A stretch of 64,000 nt of DNA from Mycolicibacterium mengxianglii (lineage in GTDB: Bacteria > Actinomycetota > Actinomycetes > Mycobacteriales > Mycobacteriaceae), in contig NZ_CP065373.1 of the NCBI RefSeq assembly GCF_015710575.1, positions 3,224,001-3,288,000 of the forward strand, given 5' to 3'. Under the pieces are notes generated by a model. That model had not been told where the DNA came from. It saw only the letters and a list, made by a program, of their open reading frames with translations, and searched no databases. Shown here piece by piece: positions 56,338 through 64,000 of this stretch; the first letter of the stretch is position 1, and each line of letters starts with the position of its first letter. The position numbers were made by a program, and so were the translations under genes.

Positions 56338-56558
56338 CCATTTGGCGATCCGCCCCGCGGTGTAACACCCCGCGCTGTAACCCGTTGTCGAGCAAGCGAA
56401 TGCCGTGACCACTGTCGCACCCGAGGCAGTTCGTCCAGTGGCTACGTGAGTTCGCACAATGGACCGTAGCGGGGGTGCCTTCGCGGGGTCGCGGCGTTAG
56501 AGTTGGAAGCGGTTCAGCCCCAGCCACCCCATGATGTTTCAAACGACGGGAGGCTGCC

Positions 56559-56933
56559 GTGAAAGAACACCGGATCCAATGGCCCGCGGCGCGGGGAAAC
56601 CGCCTCGGTGACATTTCCTCGGCTCAGAGCCGGAATATCCAGATTGCCACGGAGTGGCCATCTTTCGACACGGCCAAGGTGGTGATTTCCGGCGAGGTCG
56701 ACGCGTCCAACTGCGATGAGGTGCTCGACTATGCGTTGCGCGAGCTGTTGATGTGCCGGCGACTCGTCCTGGATCTCACCTCCGTGAGGTTTTTCGCCTG
56801 CAACGCCAGTGCAGTACTGCGGATCCTGAAGCAGCGCTGCGGCATTGCCAGTGTCGAACTGCAGGTACTTGAAAGCTCCTGTGTTACAAGGGCATTACGA
56901 GTCGGCGAGTTCGACTTGGAGCGCACCGCCTGA
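56559..56933 (+). CDS. STAS-domain protein (anti-sigma antagonist-like)
   Basis: Protein of 124 residues; residues 28-124 form a STAS domain: AKVVISGEVDASNCDEVLDY, LRELLMCRRLVLDLTSVRFF, ACNASAVLRILKQRC. In SpoIIAA-type antagonists the phosphorylated serine is in a DSSG-like loop; here the loop reads ACNAS, so Ser may be kept but the context is changed. No anti-sigma kinase gene is adjacent. GTG 56559 is preceded by GGGAGG. Confidence 0.78.
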   Translation: MKEHRIQWPAARGNRLGDISSAQSRNIQIATEWPSFDTAKVVISGEVDASNCDEVLDYALRELLMCRRLVLDLTSVRFFACNASAVLRILKQRCGIASVELQVLESSCVTRALRVGEFDLERTA

Positions 56934-56998
56934 CCGTTGCCCGCTTCCGGTCGAGCCAGCGCCGGGCACTGAACGTCCTCTCTCCGGAAAGAGTTCAC

Positions 56999-57183
56999 AT
57001 GACCGAGCCACAGTCCACCGGTCCCGGCACCACAATGGATCGATCGCCGGTACAGCTGGCCAGCCTCGTTGTCGGCGCAGTGCGAACTTCGTGCCGGTGA
57101 ATACCGCCGACAACTGGCTGCACCTCGGCCTGGCCATCGGCATGATCGGGCTGGGCGCAATCCTGGGTCGGCTGCGGCGCTGA
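56999..57183 (+). pseudogene. DUF4383 membrane protein remnant with internal deletion
   Basis: The first 28 codons from ATG 56999 (ending SPVQLASLVVGAV) look like the N-terminus of a DUF4383 four-helix protein. From 57082, in a different frame, the codons for ANFVPVNTADNWLHLGLAIG then MIGLGAILGRLRR match the C-terminal end of the same family and stop at 57183. The middle (about 70-80 residues by my memory of the family) is missing and the frame is shifted at the junction near 57080-57084. The gene cannot make a complete protein. Confidence 0.78.
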
Positions 57184-57234
57184 GTTCGTGCTCGGCGGGG
57201 GTTCGCGACCGCGCTCCCGCCGGGCCGCGCTCTC

Positions 57235-57930
57235 TCAGCGCATTCGTCTGCGGGCGCCCTGTGCGCGGCTGACCAACGGCTCGGAATCGTGGATCAGGAT
57301 GTCGTCCCTGCCTGCAGAGATCCAACCGCGTTCCTTGAATTCGCGTAGCGCCTGGTTCACCGATTCCCGCGATGTTCCCACCAGATGAGCGAACTGCTCC
57401 TGGGTCAAGTCCATCGGAACTCGGGTTGAGCCACCGTCCTGGACGCCGAAACGCTGTGCCAGACTTAGTAAGTGCTTGGCCACGCGAGCTGCGACGTCAG
57501 CATTGACAGCGTCGGTGATGTTGCTCGACGTCCACCGGATCCGCCGTGCGAGAACCCGTAGGAAGCGCTCGGCGATGTCCGGATTCATTGCCATCAACCA
57601 CATCAACGTCGTGCGATCCAGGGCGGTCCCCTGCATATCGGTCAATGCGGTGGCGCAGGCGTTCCTCGGAGCCGGATCCAGCACCGACTCTTCACCGAAG
57701 ACTTCGCTTGGTCCCACCACCGCGAGAAGGCACTCGCGGCCATCCCCGTAGCGGCGGCCGATTCGGACTGTGCCATCGGCGATGAGATAAATCCGATCGC
57801 CGTCGTCACCTTCGTTGTAGATGACGTCACCGGCGTTGAAGGCGACCCCGGTGACGTTCTCGTGCGATGTCTCCAGTTCGAATAGATCGATTCCGCAGAA
57901 GACGGTCGCCGCGCTGGCTCTGCCGTTCAT
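57235..57930 (-). CDS. Crp/Fnr-family transcriptional regulator
   Basis: Protein of 231 residues. Cyclic-nucleotide-binding fold (about 25-140) with GDVIYNEGDDGDRIYLIADG and VFGEESVLDPAPRNACATAL. The HTH is DLTQEQFAHLVGTSRESVNQ then ALREFKERGWI, close to mycobacterial Crp (Rv3676). It should recognise a TGTGA-N6-TCACA-like site; one lies at 56322. It is probably a second Crp-like paralogue, since the canonical crp is elsewhere in mycobacteria. Confidence 0.9.
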   Translation of the reverse strand: MNGRASAATVFCGIDLFELETSHENVTGVAFNAGDVIYNEGDDGDRIYLIADGTVRIGRRYGDGRECLLAVVGPSEVFGEESVLDPAPRNACATALTDMQGTALDRTTLMWLMAMNPDIAERFLRVLARRIRWTSSNITDAVNADVAARVAKHLLSLAQRFGVQDGGSTRVPMDLTQEQFAHLVGTSRESVNQALREFKERGWISAGRDDILIHDSEPLVSRAQGARRRMR

Positions 57931-58052
57931 GTCTCCAGCACCTACCTAGGGTCCGCCTCGATCGGTCCGGAACGGGCTACCCACGGCGGAGCCGACTATC
58001 GCCGCCGGCGGACCATCGTTCGCTCAGTGGACTACGTCGCTCACTGGATGAT

Positions 58053-58724
58053 TCAGCGGGCGGCGTCCAGGCCGGCCAGGATGAGGTCAATGCCGGTAAG
58101 GAACTGGTCGCGGTCGTCGTGCACGCGCAGCTGCGCCGCCACTTGGTGCACAAACGGGTATTCGCCTGAGTCGTACTGTGCCCACCGGTCAGTGACAGCC
58201 GCGAGGAACGTCGACCGGTCCATTTCGGGAGGCACGAGACGGGCGTTCGCCGCGTTCTGGCCCGCGACGCCGAGGATGTAGTTCACCAACACGGAGGCGG
58301 CGGTGAACTGGGCGCGTTCCGGAACACCCATCGCTTTCAGCTGCGCCCCGATGCTTTCCATGATCTGCACCATGGCCAACCGCCACGGTGCACGCGAGAG
58401 CTGGGCGCCCACCCAGGGGTGGGCGTCGATCGCATCGAACACCCCGGCGGCCACCGCGCGGATCGCGGCGTGCGGCTGGGCATCACCGGCCACCTGGGAC
58501 AACACTCCGGAGAAGATGTGGTCGGTGGCTGCCGCCAGCAGATCGCCCTTGTTGGCAATGTGCCAGTAGATCGCGCCGCTCCCGGTCTGTAGGTGCGCGG
58601 CGAGCGCACGGAAAGTCAGGGCGTTCTCCCCCTCGCCGTCGAGTATCTCGATCGCGGCCTCGACGATGCGCTCCGTCGAAAGCGCGTCTGCTCGCCGTTC
58701 ACCGCGGTGCGCCCTGGCCGTCAT
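58053..58724 (-). CDS. TetR-family repressor (TetR_C type)
   Basis: Regulator of 223 residues. HTH domain: TERIVEAAIEILDGEGENAL, TFRALAAHLQTGSGAIYWHI and ANKGDLLAAATDHI. The C-terminal ligand domain resembles the tetracycline-repressor type. It is divergent from a TetX-like monooxygenase gene with twin palindromic operators between them. ATG 58724 (MTARAHRGERR) is used; ATG 58742 in frame would extend it by six residues to the edge of the first operator. Confidence 0.87.
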   Translation of the reverse strand: MTARAHRGERRADALSTERIVEAAIEILDGEGENALTFRALAAHLQTGSGAIYWHIANKGDLLAAATDHIFSGVLSQVAGDAQPHAAIRAVAAGVFDAIDAHPWVGAQLSRAPWRLAMVQIMESIGAQLKAMGVPERAQFTAASVLVNYILGVAGQNAANARLVPPEMDRSTFLAAVTDRWAQYDSGEYPFVHQVAAQLRVHDDRDQFLTGIDLILAGLDAAR

Positions 58725-58743
58725 CAACACATCTTGACACATC

Positions 58744-58782
58744 TGGAACGCTGTTCCACAGTTGTTCTGGAACAGCGTTCCA
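58744..58782. promoter_or_regulatory. Twin TetR operators
   Basis: TGGAACGCTGTTCCA (58744-58758) and TGGAACAGCGTTCCA (58768-58782) are exact reverse complements of each other, nine bases apart, and each is itself a dyad TGGAAC-N3-GTTCCA. They fill the gap between the divergent tetR-like and monooxygenase genes. This is the layout of the classic tetO1/tetO2 pair. Confidence 0.8.
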
Positions 58783-58797
58783 TAGAAAGGAAAAGCG

Positions 58798-59946
58798 ATG
58801 ACGACACCCGTCACGATCGTCGGCGCCGGCCTCGGCGGCCTCACCCTGGCCCGCGTCCTGCACGTCCACGGCATCCCGGCAACCATCTACGAGGCCGAGC
58901 CTTCACCGCAAAACCGAACGCAGGGTGGACAACTCGACATTCACGAACACGATGGCCAGCGTGCACTGGCAGCCGCCGGCCTCCTCAAGGAGTTCCGCGC
59001 GATCATCCATCAGGGCGGCGAAGCCTCACGGGTACTCGACCGGTCCGGCACCGTACTGCTCGATCAGCCCGACGACGGCACTGGCGGGCGTCCCGAGGTG
59101 CTCCGCGGAGACCTGCGCCGAATCCTGCTCGACGCGCTGCCCGAGGACACGGTTCAGTGGGCACACAAGGTCGCCGGAGTGCGACCACTCGCCGACGGCC
59201 GCCACCAACTCGACTTCGACGACGGGTCGACAGTCACCACTGACCTCCTCGTCGGGGCCGACGGCGCCTGGTCGAAGGTCCGGCCGCTGCTCTCGGAGGC
59301 GACACCCGCCTACACCGGCACGGTGTTCATCGAGACGTACCTCTACGACGCCGACAAGCGGCACCCGGCAGCGGCCGCCGTGGTCGGCGGCGGTGCGTTG
59401 TACGCGCTGGCCCCGGGGACGGGGATCATCGCCCATCGCGAGGCGCAGGCCGTCCTGCACACCTACGTCGCGCTGGATCGCCGTGCCGAGTGGGTCGGTG
59501 GCATCGATTTCACCGATGCCACCGCGGCGACGGCGCGAGTGGCCGCCGAGTTCGACGGGTGGGCCCCAGAATTGACCGCGCTGATCACCGACGGGGAGAC
59601 CGCGCCTGTCGCACGCCCGATCTACACCCTGCCGAGCGACCATCGGTGGGAGCGGGTGCCCGGGGTCACGCTGATCGGCGATGCCGCGCACCTGGCGCCC
59701 CCGGGCGGCGAGGGCGCGAACCTGGCCATGTTCGACGGGGCCGAGCTGGGCGCCGCGATCGCCGCGCACCCCGGGGACATCGAAGCGGCGCTGGCAGCCT
59801 ACGAAGAGGCGCTGTTCCCCCGCAGCCAGGCCTCAGCCCGCGACGCCCATCACGTCCTGCGCCTCTGCCTCGGGGAGCGCGCACCGGTCTCACTCATCGA
59901 ATTGTTCACCGGCGGTGCGACCCTGCTGGGGCAACAAGTGGTCTAG
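58798..59946 (+). CDS. FAD-dependent monooxygenase, TetX-like
   Basis: Aromatic-ring-hydroxylase-type flavoprotein of 382 residues. FAD motif VTIVGAGLGGLTLARVLHVH, GGQLDIHEHDGQRALAAAGL, EVLRGDLRRILLDALPEDTV and the second FAD motif VTLIGDAAHLAPPGGEGANL. Order and wording follow TetX tetracycline destructases (GGTLDLH, INRNDLRAILL, MIGDAAHLMPP) better than PHBH, but mycobacteria have many such enzymes and the substrate need not be tetracycline. AAGGA precedes the ATG by about eight bases. Controlled by the adjacent TetR. Confidence 0.87.
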   Translation: MTTPVTIVGAGLGGLTLARVLHVHGIPATIYEAEPSPQNRTQGGQLDIHEHDGQRALAAAGLLKEFRAIIHQGGEASRVLDRSGTVLLDQPDDGTGGRPEVLRGDLRRILLDALPEDTVQWAHKVAGVRPLADGRHQLDFDDGSTVTTDLLVGADGAWSKVRPLLSEATPAYTGTVFIETYLYDADKRHPAAAAVVGGGALYALAPGTGIIAHREAQAVLHTYVALDRRAEWVGGIDFTDATAATARVAAEFDGWAPELTALITDGETAPVARPIYTLPSDHRWERVPGVTLIGDAAHLAPPGGEGANLAMFDGAELGAAIAAHPGDIEAALAAYEEALFPRSQASARDAHHVLRLCLGERAPVSLIELFTGGATLLGQQVV

Positions 59947-59972
59947 GTTCAGCGTGCGAGCCGCGATCCCTG

Positions 59973-60782
59973 ATGTCCCGTCGCCACGAGGAGCAGCCGT
60001 TGTTTCCCGACCTGTTCTCCATTGCCGGTAAGACCGCCTTGATCACCGGCGGGACCAGCGGCATCGGCCTGATGATGGCCGAGGGGTATCTGCGCGCCGG
60101 AGCCCGGGTGTACATCTGCTCCCGGAAACCGCAGGCGTGCCAGAGCGCACAGGACTACCTGTCCGAGTTCGGTGACGTGCACGCCATTGCCGCCGACGTC
60201 AGCGACGAGGACCAGTGCCGAACCCTGATCGATGCCGTCGGCGCCCGAGAATCGGCCTTGCACATCCTGATCAACAATGCCGGCGCGACCTGGGGGGCGC
60301 CGTTCGACTCATTTCCCGGCGCCGCCTTCGACAAAGTGCTCACCCTCAATGTGAAGACCCCGTTCCTGCTCACCCAACTGGCCCGTCCGCTGCTGGAGGC
60401 GGCCTCCACCGAGGACGACCCCGCCCGGGTGATCAACATCGGTTCGATCGACGGCCTGACCGTGCCGCGGTTGCACACCTTCTCCTACTCGGCGTCCAAG
60501 GCCGCGCTGCACCAACTCACCCGCCACCTGGCCTACGAACTGGCCCCCAGCGTGTTGGTCAATGCCATTGCGCCCGGGCCGTTCCCGTCCAAGATGATGG
60601 CCGCGACGTTGGAGGCGGCCGGTGATCGCCTGGCCGCGGCAACACCGGTCAGGAGGATCGGACGCACGGAGGACATCGCCGCTGCTGCGGTGTACCTCGC
60701 TTCGCGTGCCACGAACTTCATGACCGGGGCGGTACTCCCACTTGATGGCGGACTGAGTACCACTATGGGGTTGAATTCGTAA
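59973..60782 (+). CDS. Short-chain dehydrogenase/reductase
   Basis: SDR of 269 residues: ALITGGTSGIGLMMAEGYLR, NNAGATWGAPF, IGSIDGL, YSASK and the C-terminal LPLDGGLSTT. It resembles RhlG/3-oxoacyl-ACP reductase-like members. ATG 59973, 26 bases after the monooxygenase stop, gives the normal length, so the two are probably co-transcribed under the TetR operators. Confidence 0.87.
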   Translation: MSRRHEEQPLFPDLFSIAGKTALITGGTSGIGLMMAEGYLRAGARVYICSRKPQACQSAQDYLSEFGDVHAIAADVSDEDQCRTLIDAVGARESALHILINNAGATWGAPFDSFPGAAFDKVLTLNVKTPFLLTQLARPLLEAASTEDDPARVINIGSIDGLTVPRLHTFSYSASKAALHQLTRHLAYELAPSVLVNAIAPGPFPSKMMAATLEAAGDRLAAATPVRRIGRTEDIAAAAVYLASRATNFMTGAVLPLDGGLSTTMGLNS

Positions 60783-60834
60783 CGAACCAGCCGGTAACTA
60801 CCGCTTTCCGCACTCATGGGTATTTAATTGGCCC

Positions 60835-61065
60835 ATGAGTGGGGGCAAATTCGAAGTCGGCACCGCGGTTCGCACCACCGACGACGCACACATCACCGGC
60901 CAGATCGTCGAGGACTTCGGCGATCTCGCCGGATTCGAAGTGGTGGTGGACGCCCAGCAGACGGCCAAGTCACGCCGCTGGGCCGTCGCCCTCGACGACG
61001 GCCGGATGGTGTTCCTCAACGACGACGGCATCGAACCGATAGACAGCACCTCCACCGAGCACTGA
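60835..61065 (+). CDS. Small conserved-type hypothetical protein
   Basis: 76-residue acidic protein with beta-strand pattern: KFEVGTAVRTTDDAHITGQI, VEDFGDLAGFEVVVDAQQTA, KSRRWAVALDDGRMVFLNDD. It resembles small SH3-like or KOW-like folds but I assign no family. Clear coding bias; ATG 60835. An overlapping frame starting at 60828 is not used. Function unknown. Confidence 0.65.
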   Translation: MSGGKFEVGTAVRTTDDAHITGQIVEDFGDLAGFEVVVDAQQTAKSRRWAVALDDGRMVFLNDDGIEPIDSTSTEH

Positions 61066-61178
61066 CCCTGGTCAGCGCGTCCAGCGTTTCGGCATGCCGG
61101 AGCCCGGGTACGGAATCGAACAGCGCACAGCCCACGGCGCTTGACATTCACGCATCCGAGAACGGTGGAGGTTGTTCG

Positions 61179-61733
61179 GTGACCCAGATTTCGACTGGCC
61201 AGGACGTCGTCAACTACCTGAAAGCCCAGCACGAGACAATCAGGCAGCTTTTCATCGAGACCCTCGACGCCGCCGATGCGCAAACGCAGGAGACCGCGTT
61301 CAATCAGCTGCGGGCACTGCTTGCCGTCCACGAGACCGCTGAAGAAATGATGGTGCACCCCCGGGTGCGCCGGAAGGTCGACGGCGGCGCGGCGATCGTC
61401 GACGAGCGACTCAAAGAGGAACACGACGCCAAAGTGGCACTCGCCGAACTCGAGCGGCTCGAATTCGGCACCGCCGAGTTCAGTAAGGCGTTGATCCACC
61501 TCCAACAGGCTGTGCTCGCACACGCCGAGAAGGAGGAGACCGAGGAGTTCACCCGCCTCGAGGACCAGCTCGACGCCAAGGAACTGCAGAAAATGACCAC
61601 TGCGGTGCAGGCTGCCGAAGCCATCGCGCCCACCCACCCTCATCCGGGTGTGGAGTCGGCGGTGGCGAACTTCGCCGTCGGCCCCTTCGCGTCCCTCCTC
61701 GATCGCGCGCGGGACGCCCTGAGCCGGAACTGA
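61179..61733 (+). CDS. Hemerythrin (HHE domain) protein
   Basis: Four-helix di-iron protein of 184 residues. Candidate iron ligands: His18 (AQHETIRQLF), His51 and Glu55 (AVHETAEEMM), His82 (EEHDAKVAL), His115 and Glu119 (LAHAEKEETEEF). Such proteins bind O2, NO or peroxide and act in stress responses. The GTG start at 61179 has GGAGG seven bases ahead; a longer frame to 60828 overlaps the previous gene and is rejected. Confidence 0.88.
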   Translation: MTQISTGQDVVNYLKAQHETIRQLFIETLDAADAQTQETAFNQLRALLAVHETAEEMMVHPRVRRKVDGGAAIVDERLKEEHDAKVALAELERLEFGTAEFSKALIHLQQAVLAHAEKEETEEFTRLEDQLDAKELQKMTTAVQAAEAIAPTHPHPGVESAVANFAVGPFASLLDRARDALSRN

Positions 61734-61803
61734 TTGCGAAGCCTAGAGTCATAGGGGCCGAGGACTGGAGTCCACGTCGCGCCCTGAAGACGGGGGTACC
61801 TCG

Positions 61804-62397
61804 ATGGATCACGCGGCATACGGCATCAAGTTCCCGGTCGTCGCTCTGGTGACCTCCGCCGGAGGGCTCAACGCCCTGACAGAGGTACTCGCACCGCTGC
61901 CGGCGGACGTACCAGCGGCATTCGTCGTCGTCCAGCACATGTCCCCGACCCACCCCAGCACGTTGGCGGAGCTGTTGGACGCGAAATCCGCGTTGCAAGT
62001 GCGCTCCGCCGCCAACAACGACGTGCTGATCCCGGGGAACGTGCTGGTCGCGCCGCCGGCACACCATCTGCTTGTGACGTCCGAAGCCCGGATCGGGCTG
62101 ATCGACTCAGGCGACCTGCCGCCGGCGCGACCGTCCGCGGACCTACTCCTGGTCACCCTTGCCGTCACCTGCGGACCCCGGGTGCTGGCCGTCGTCCTCA
62201 CCGGCAGGGGCACGGACGCACAGGCCGGGATCCGCGCCATCCGCCACTGTGGCGGCACCGTGTTCGCTCAGAATGCGGAGAGCTCAGAGCACTTCGGCAT
62301 GCCGGGGGCGGCCATCGACACCGGACTGGTGGACACGGTGCTGCCCCTCACCGACCTACCGGGCGCCGTGCAGGCACACATCGCGCGCCGGAAGTGA
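61804..62397 (+). CDS. Stand-alone CheB methylesterase domain
   Basis: 197-residue CheB-type catalytic domain with no receiver: Ser18 in VTSAGG, His45 in VVVQHMSPTH and Asp138 in TGRGTDAQAG complete the triad. The usual GAS before the nucleophile is changed to VTS. It is a second CheB in the window, shorter than the one at 53.2-54.2 kb and without the cysteine motif. No receptor or CheR is next to it. Confidence 0.84.
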   Translation: MDHAAYGIKFPVVALVTSAGGLNALTEVLAPLPADVPAAFVVVQHMSPTHPSTLAELLDAKSALQVRSAANNDVLIPGNVLVAPPAHHLLVTSEARIGLIDSGDLPPARPSADLLLVTLAVTCGPRVLAVVLTGRGTDAQAGIRAIRHCGGTVFAQNAESSEHFGMPGAAIDTGLVDTVLPLTDLPGAVQAHIARRK

Positions 62398-62473
62398 CCG
62401 GCGTAATCGGTGTCGTGCGGGGTACTTCGCAAGTACGCAGTGGGTGGTCCGCTGGGCTGAGTGGGGAGTACAC

Positions 62474-62752
62474 ATGATCGGAACCATCATCGGCGCCATC
62501 GTCGTCGGGCTCATCGTCGGCGCGTTGGCTCGCCTCATCATGCCCGGCAAGCAGAACATGGGCGTCATCATGACTGTGCTGCTCGGCGCCATCGGGTCAT
62601 TCCTGGGAACGTGGGTCGCCTACAAGCTCGGCTATTCGAACCAGAACGGTGGATTCAAGATCATTCCGTTCCTGGTCGGGATCATCCTTGCGGTGGTGCT
62701 CATCGCGGCCTATCTGGGGATCACCGGGCGCCGCAGCACCACCACCCACTGA
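62474..62752 (+). CDS. GlsB/YeaQ/YmgE-family stress membrane protein
   Basis: 92 residues, three membrane segments: MIGTIIGAIVVGLIVGALAR, GVIMTVLLGAIGSFLGTWVA and IIPFLVGIILAVVLIAAYLG, with the family LIMPGKQNMG loop. Glycine-zipper type; often induced by acid, osmotic or envelope stress. ATG 62474 is set by the family start. Confidence 0.87.
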   Translation: MIGTIIGAIVVGLIVGALARLIMPGKQNMGVIMTVLLGAIGSFLGTWVAYKLGYSNQNGGFKIIPFLVGIILAVVLIAAYLGITGRRSTTTH

Positions 62753-63162
62753 TCGAGGTTCGGGGCTTCCCAACCTGCCCCGATACCGTGGGCCAGAGCC
62801 GGGCCGGTCAGCACGGCCTCATCCGCCTCCAGGCGTGGATCGCCTTCGCTGGTGGCAACGAGGGTCCACGTGGGGCCGTCCTCACCGGCGTAAAGTCGCG
62901 TAAATAGGCCCCGACCCCCGGGCCGCATATGTCGCTTCGCTGAAGGGAAACGGGTGACAAGCGGTCCAGGTCACTCCTGCGCTGATCCCATCAGCGTCTC
63001 ATTTTGAACATCGTTGGCGTGCAACGCTTTTGAGCGCCGGTGCCGCGGCAGCGGTCGAGCCGGGAAAGAGTTGACCATTCCGGTTCGGCGTCCGGCGAAA
63101 GCCGTGCTACGCTTTTAGCAGGATGTTTGGTACATCCACTTGGAAATGAAAGAAGTACTGGT
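62753..63162. other. Region between glsB-like gene and cspA
   Basis: 410 bases. A minus-strand frame of 72 codons (62710-62928) runs here and into the end of the previous gene; its codons have only moderate GC bias and there is no ribosome site, so it is not called. The right part carries the cspA promoter: TGCTACGCT (63105-63113) fits an extended -10, giving a leader of about 45 bases. Confidence 0.5.
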
Positions 63163-63366
63163 ATGGCACAGGGCACTGTGAAATGGTTTAACAGCGACAA
63201 AGGCTTCGGCTTCATCACTCCCGACGGTGGCGCACAGGATGTGTTCGTCCACTTCAGTGAGATCTCCGGCAGCGGCTACAAGTCGCTCGAGGAGAATCAG
63301 CGGGTTCAGTTCGAGATCAGCCAGGGCGCCAAGGGCCCCCAGGCGACTGGTGTGACTCCGGAGTAG
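63163..63366 (+). CDS. cspA: Cold-shock protein
   Basis: 67-residue OB-fold nucleic-acid chaperone: [19 protein letters not shown] (RNP1), [10 protein letters not shown] (RNP2), then [20 protein letters not shown]. It acts as RNA chaperone at low temperature or in growth transitions. The frame extends upstream, but ATG 63163 (MAQGTVKWF) is the family start. A strong terminator follows directly. Confidence 0.96.
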   Translation: MAQGTVKWFNSDKGFGFITPDGGAQDVFVHFSEISGSGYKSLEENQRVQFEISQGAKGPQATGVTPE

Positions 63367-63381
63367 AAGCTCCCAAACGTC

Positions 63382-63417
63382 AAAGTGGGCCGGCAGCGTA
63401 AGCTGCCGGCCCACTTT
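63382..63417. terminator. Intrinsic terminator after cspA
   Basis: Perfect 16-bp stem AAAGTGGGCCGGCAGC / GCTGCCGGCCCACTTT with a GTAA loop, 15 bases after the cspA stop. The A and T ends make it bidirectional, serving also the leftward small gene beyond it. Confidence 0.85.
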
Positions 63418-63463
63418 CGTCTGTTCAGTCCGTTCAGCAGACGCGGCCCTCAGGCCGGCTCAG

Positions 63464-63652
63464 TCAGCTGCTGCTGCCTTCGCTGTCGTCGAAGAACGAC
63501 CATTCGCCGTCGTGCTCCACCTCCATGCGCCACCCCAGCTCAGAGTTGTCGGCTTGCTGGTCAACAAACCACGCATGCGCATCCTGCGCACTTTCGATGT
63601 CCTTGGTTGCGACAACATCGCCGGTCGGATTCAGAACTCGATAGGTAGCCAT
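63464..63652 (-). CDS. Small hypothetical protein
   Basis: 62 residues: MATYRVLNPTGDVVATKDIE, SAQDAHAWFVDQQADNSELG, WRMEVEHDGEWSFFDDSEG. Acidic, soluble, good coding bias, and framed by two convergent/tandem genes with no better frame. Similar small proteins occur in mycobacteria; function unknown. It is 36 bases downstream of the membrane-protein gene on the same strand. Confidence 0.62.
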   Translation of the reverse strand: MATYRVLNPTGDVVATKDIESAQDAHAWFVDQQADNSELGWRMEVEHDGEWSFFDDSEGSSS

Positions 63653-63688
63653 GCGTTATCTGTTCCCCAGAGAATCGATCCAAACCAC

Positions 63689-64000
63689 TCAGCCGCCCAA
63701 CAGACCCATCGCCGGAATGCCCAGGGCGAGCAGTGTCAGCGCCAGCAGGAACCACCCGGCAGCCTGCCAGATCGGCCAGGTCCGGCCGGCGCGCCAGTCC
63801 ACGTACGTCTTTCCCAGTGCTCCCACGCCGCCGAGGAAGAGCACCAGCGGAGTCGCGATCGCTTTGGCGACGGACTCGGGATCCCCGACCGCGTACACCG
63901 CGAAGGCCACCCCGGCCAGGAGCACCACCACCACGGCGTAGCCGACGGCGGACCTGACCGCCCGGGGGTCATGCCAACGCTTCTCGACGTCGTTGGACGC
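63689..64000 (-). CDS. Small membrane protein, 5' end beyond the window
   Basis: Frame open from the window edge to the stop at 63689, at least 103 residues. Upstream of the first internal GTG the frame continues as SNDVEKRWHDPRAVRSAVGY, which reads as real protein, so the start lies outside. Three membrane segments: AVVVVLLAGVAFAVYAV, ATPLVLFLGGVGALG and AAGWFLLALTLLALGIPAMG. Family not recognised. Confidence 0.65.
   Translation of the reverse strand, partial: ASNDVEKRWHDPRAVRSAVGYAVVVVLLAGVAFAVYAVGDPESVAKAIATPLVLFLGGVGALGKTYVDWRAGRTWPIWQAAGWFLLALTLLALGIPAMGLLGG

Noticed and set aside
59490..59972. Upstream extension of the SDR frame that follows the TetX-like gene
   Set aside because: The added 161 residues are the shadow of the monooxygenase gene; SDR homology begins at ATG 59973.
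62710..62928. 72-codon minus-strand frame between the GlsB-type gene and cspA
   Set aside because: Parts read like protein (FTRLYAGEDGPTWTLVATSE), but it overlaps the end of the GlsB-type gene, has no ribosome site and contains unusual codons at its start. Conservation data would be needed to call it.
63000..63162. Possible tRNA or small RNA in the cspA upstream region
   Set aside because: No cloverleaf or tRNA arm sequences are visible; the segment is best read as promoter and short leader.

Overview
The window is high-GC DNA from a mycobacterium, most likely a fast-growing environmental species (Mycolicibacterium type). The evidence is gene order and gene content. The order hisS, glyoxalase-like hydrolase, ppiB, rel, apt, lipoprotein, secF, secD, yajC, gabT, carboxylic acid reductase, ruvCAB, yebC, pdxT, tesB, pdxS, NUDIX, pimA, patA, pgsA, HIT, thrS follows the Rv2580c-Rv2614c region of M. 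tuberculosis as I remember it. PIM-lipid and mycolate-modifying enzymes are present, and start codons are a mix of ATG, GTG and TTG. I see no rRNA, tRNA, CRISPR array, insertion sequence or phage gene.

Layout. 0-13.5 kb: core genes for tRNA charging, protein folding, stringent response and purine salvage (rel/apt), Sec export (secD/secF/yajC) and GABA transamination. 13.5-23.2 kb: a membrane protein, a large carboxylic acid reductase, the ruvCAB repair operon under an SOS box, a divergent SDR/AraC pair, and yebC. 23.2-38.06 kb: an accessory block sitting between yebC and pdxT, which are neighbours in M. tuberculosis. It has a TetR/CocE-type hydrolase pair with a composite operator, then a leftward catabolic operon of fourteen genes: FAH-family hydrolase, extradiol dioxygenase, CMD protein, a sugar-type ABC importer, two SDRs, a YCII protein, a zinc dehydrogenase, a thioredoxin reductase, a 25-residue peptide, a SnoaL-like protein and a third SDR. 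A divergent GntR regulator faces it. Two nearly identical 54-bp palindromic repeats lie exactly at the two ends of the operon-plus-GntR segment.

38.06-49.6 kb: vitamin B6 synthesis (pdxST), tesB, a LemA-like/NUDIX membrane protein, the phosphatidylinositol mannoside cluster (pimA-patA-pgsA-HIT) with thrS, and a mycolic acid cyclopropane-synthase-type methyltransferase. pgsA carries an apparent one-base frameshift near its 3' end. 49.7-64 kb: an accessory sensing and stress region. It holds an FAD/Rieske oxidoreductase, split CheB and CheR-PAS proteins with no chemoreceptor or kinase in view, a PAS-ANTAR protein, AraC, STAS and Crp regulators, an internally deleted DUF4383 remnant, a TetR/TetX-like monooxygenase pair with twin operators, hemerythrin, a second CheB domain, a GlsB-type membrane protein and a cold-shock protein.

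The strongest candidates for undescribed biology are the repeat-bounded ring-cleavage operon with its tiny coupled peptide gene, and the CheB/CheR-PAS/ANTAR/STAS cluster.
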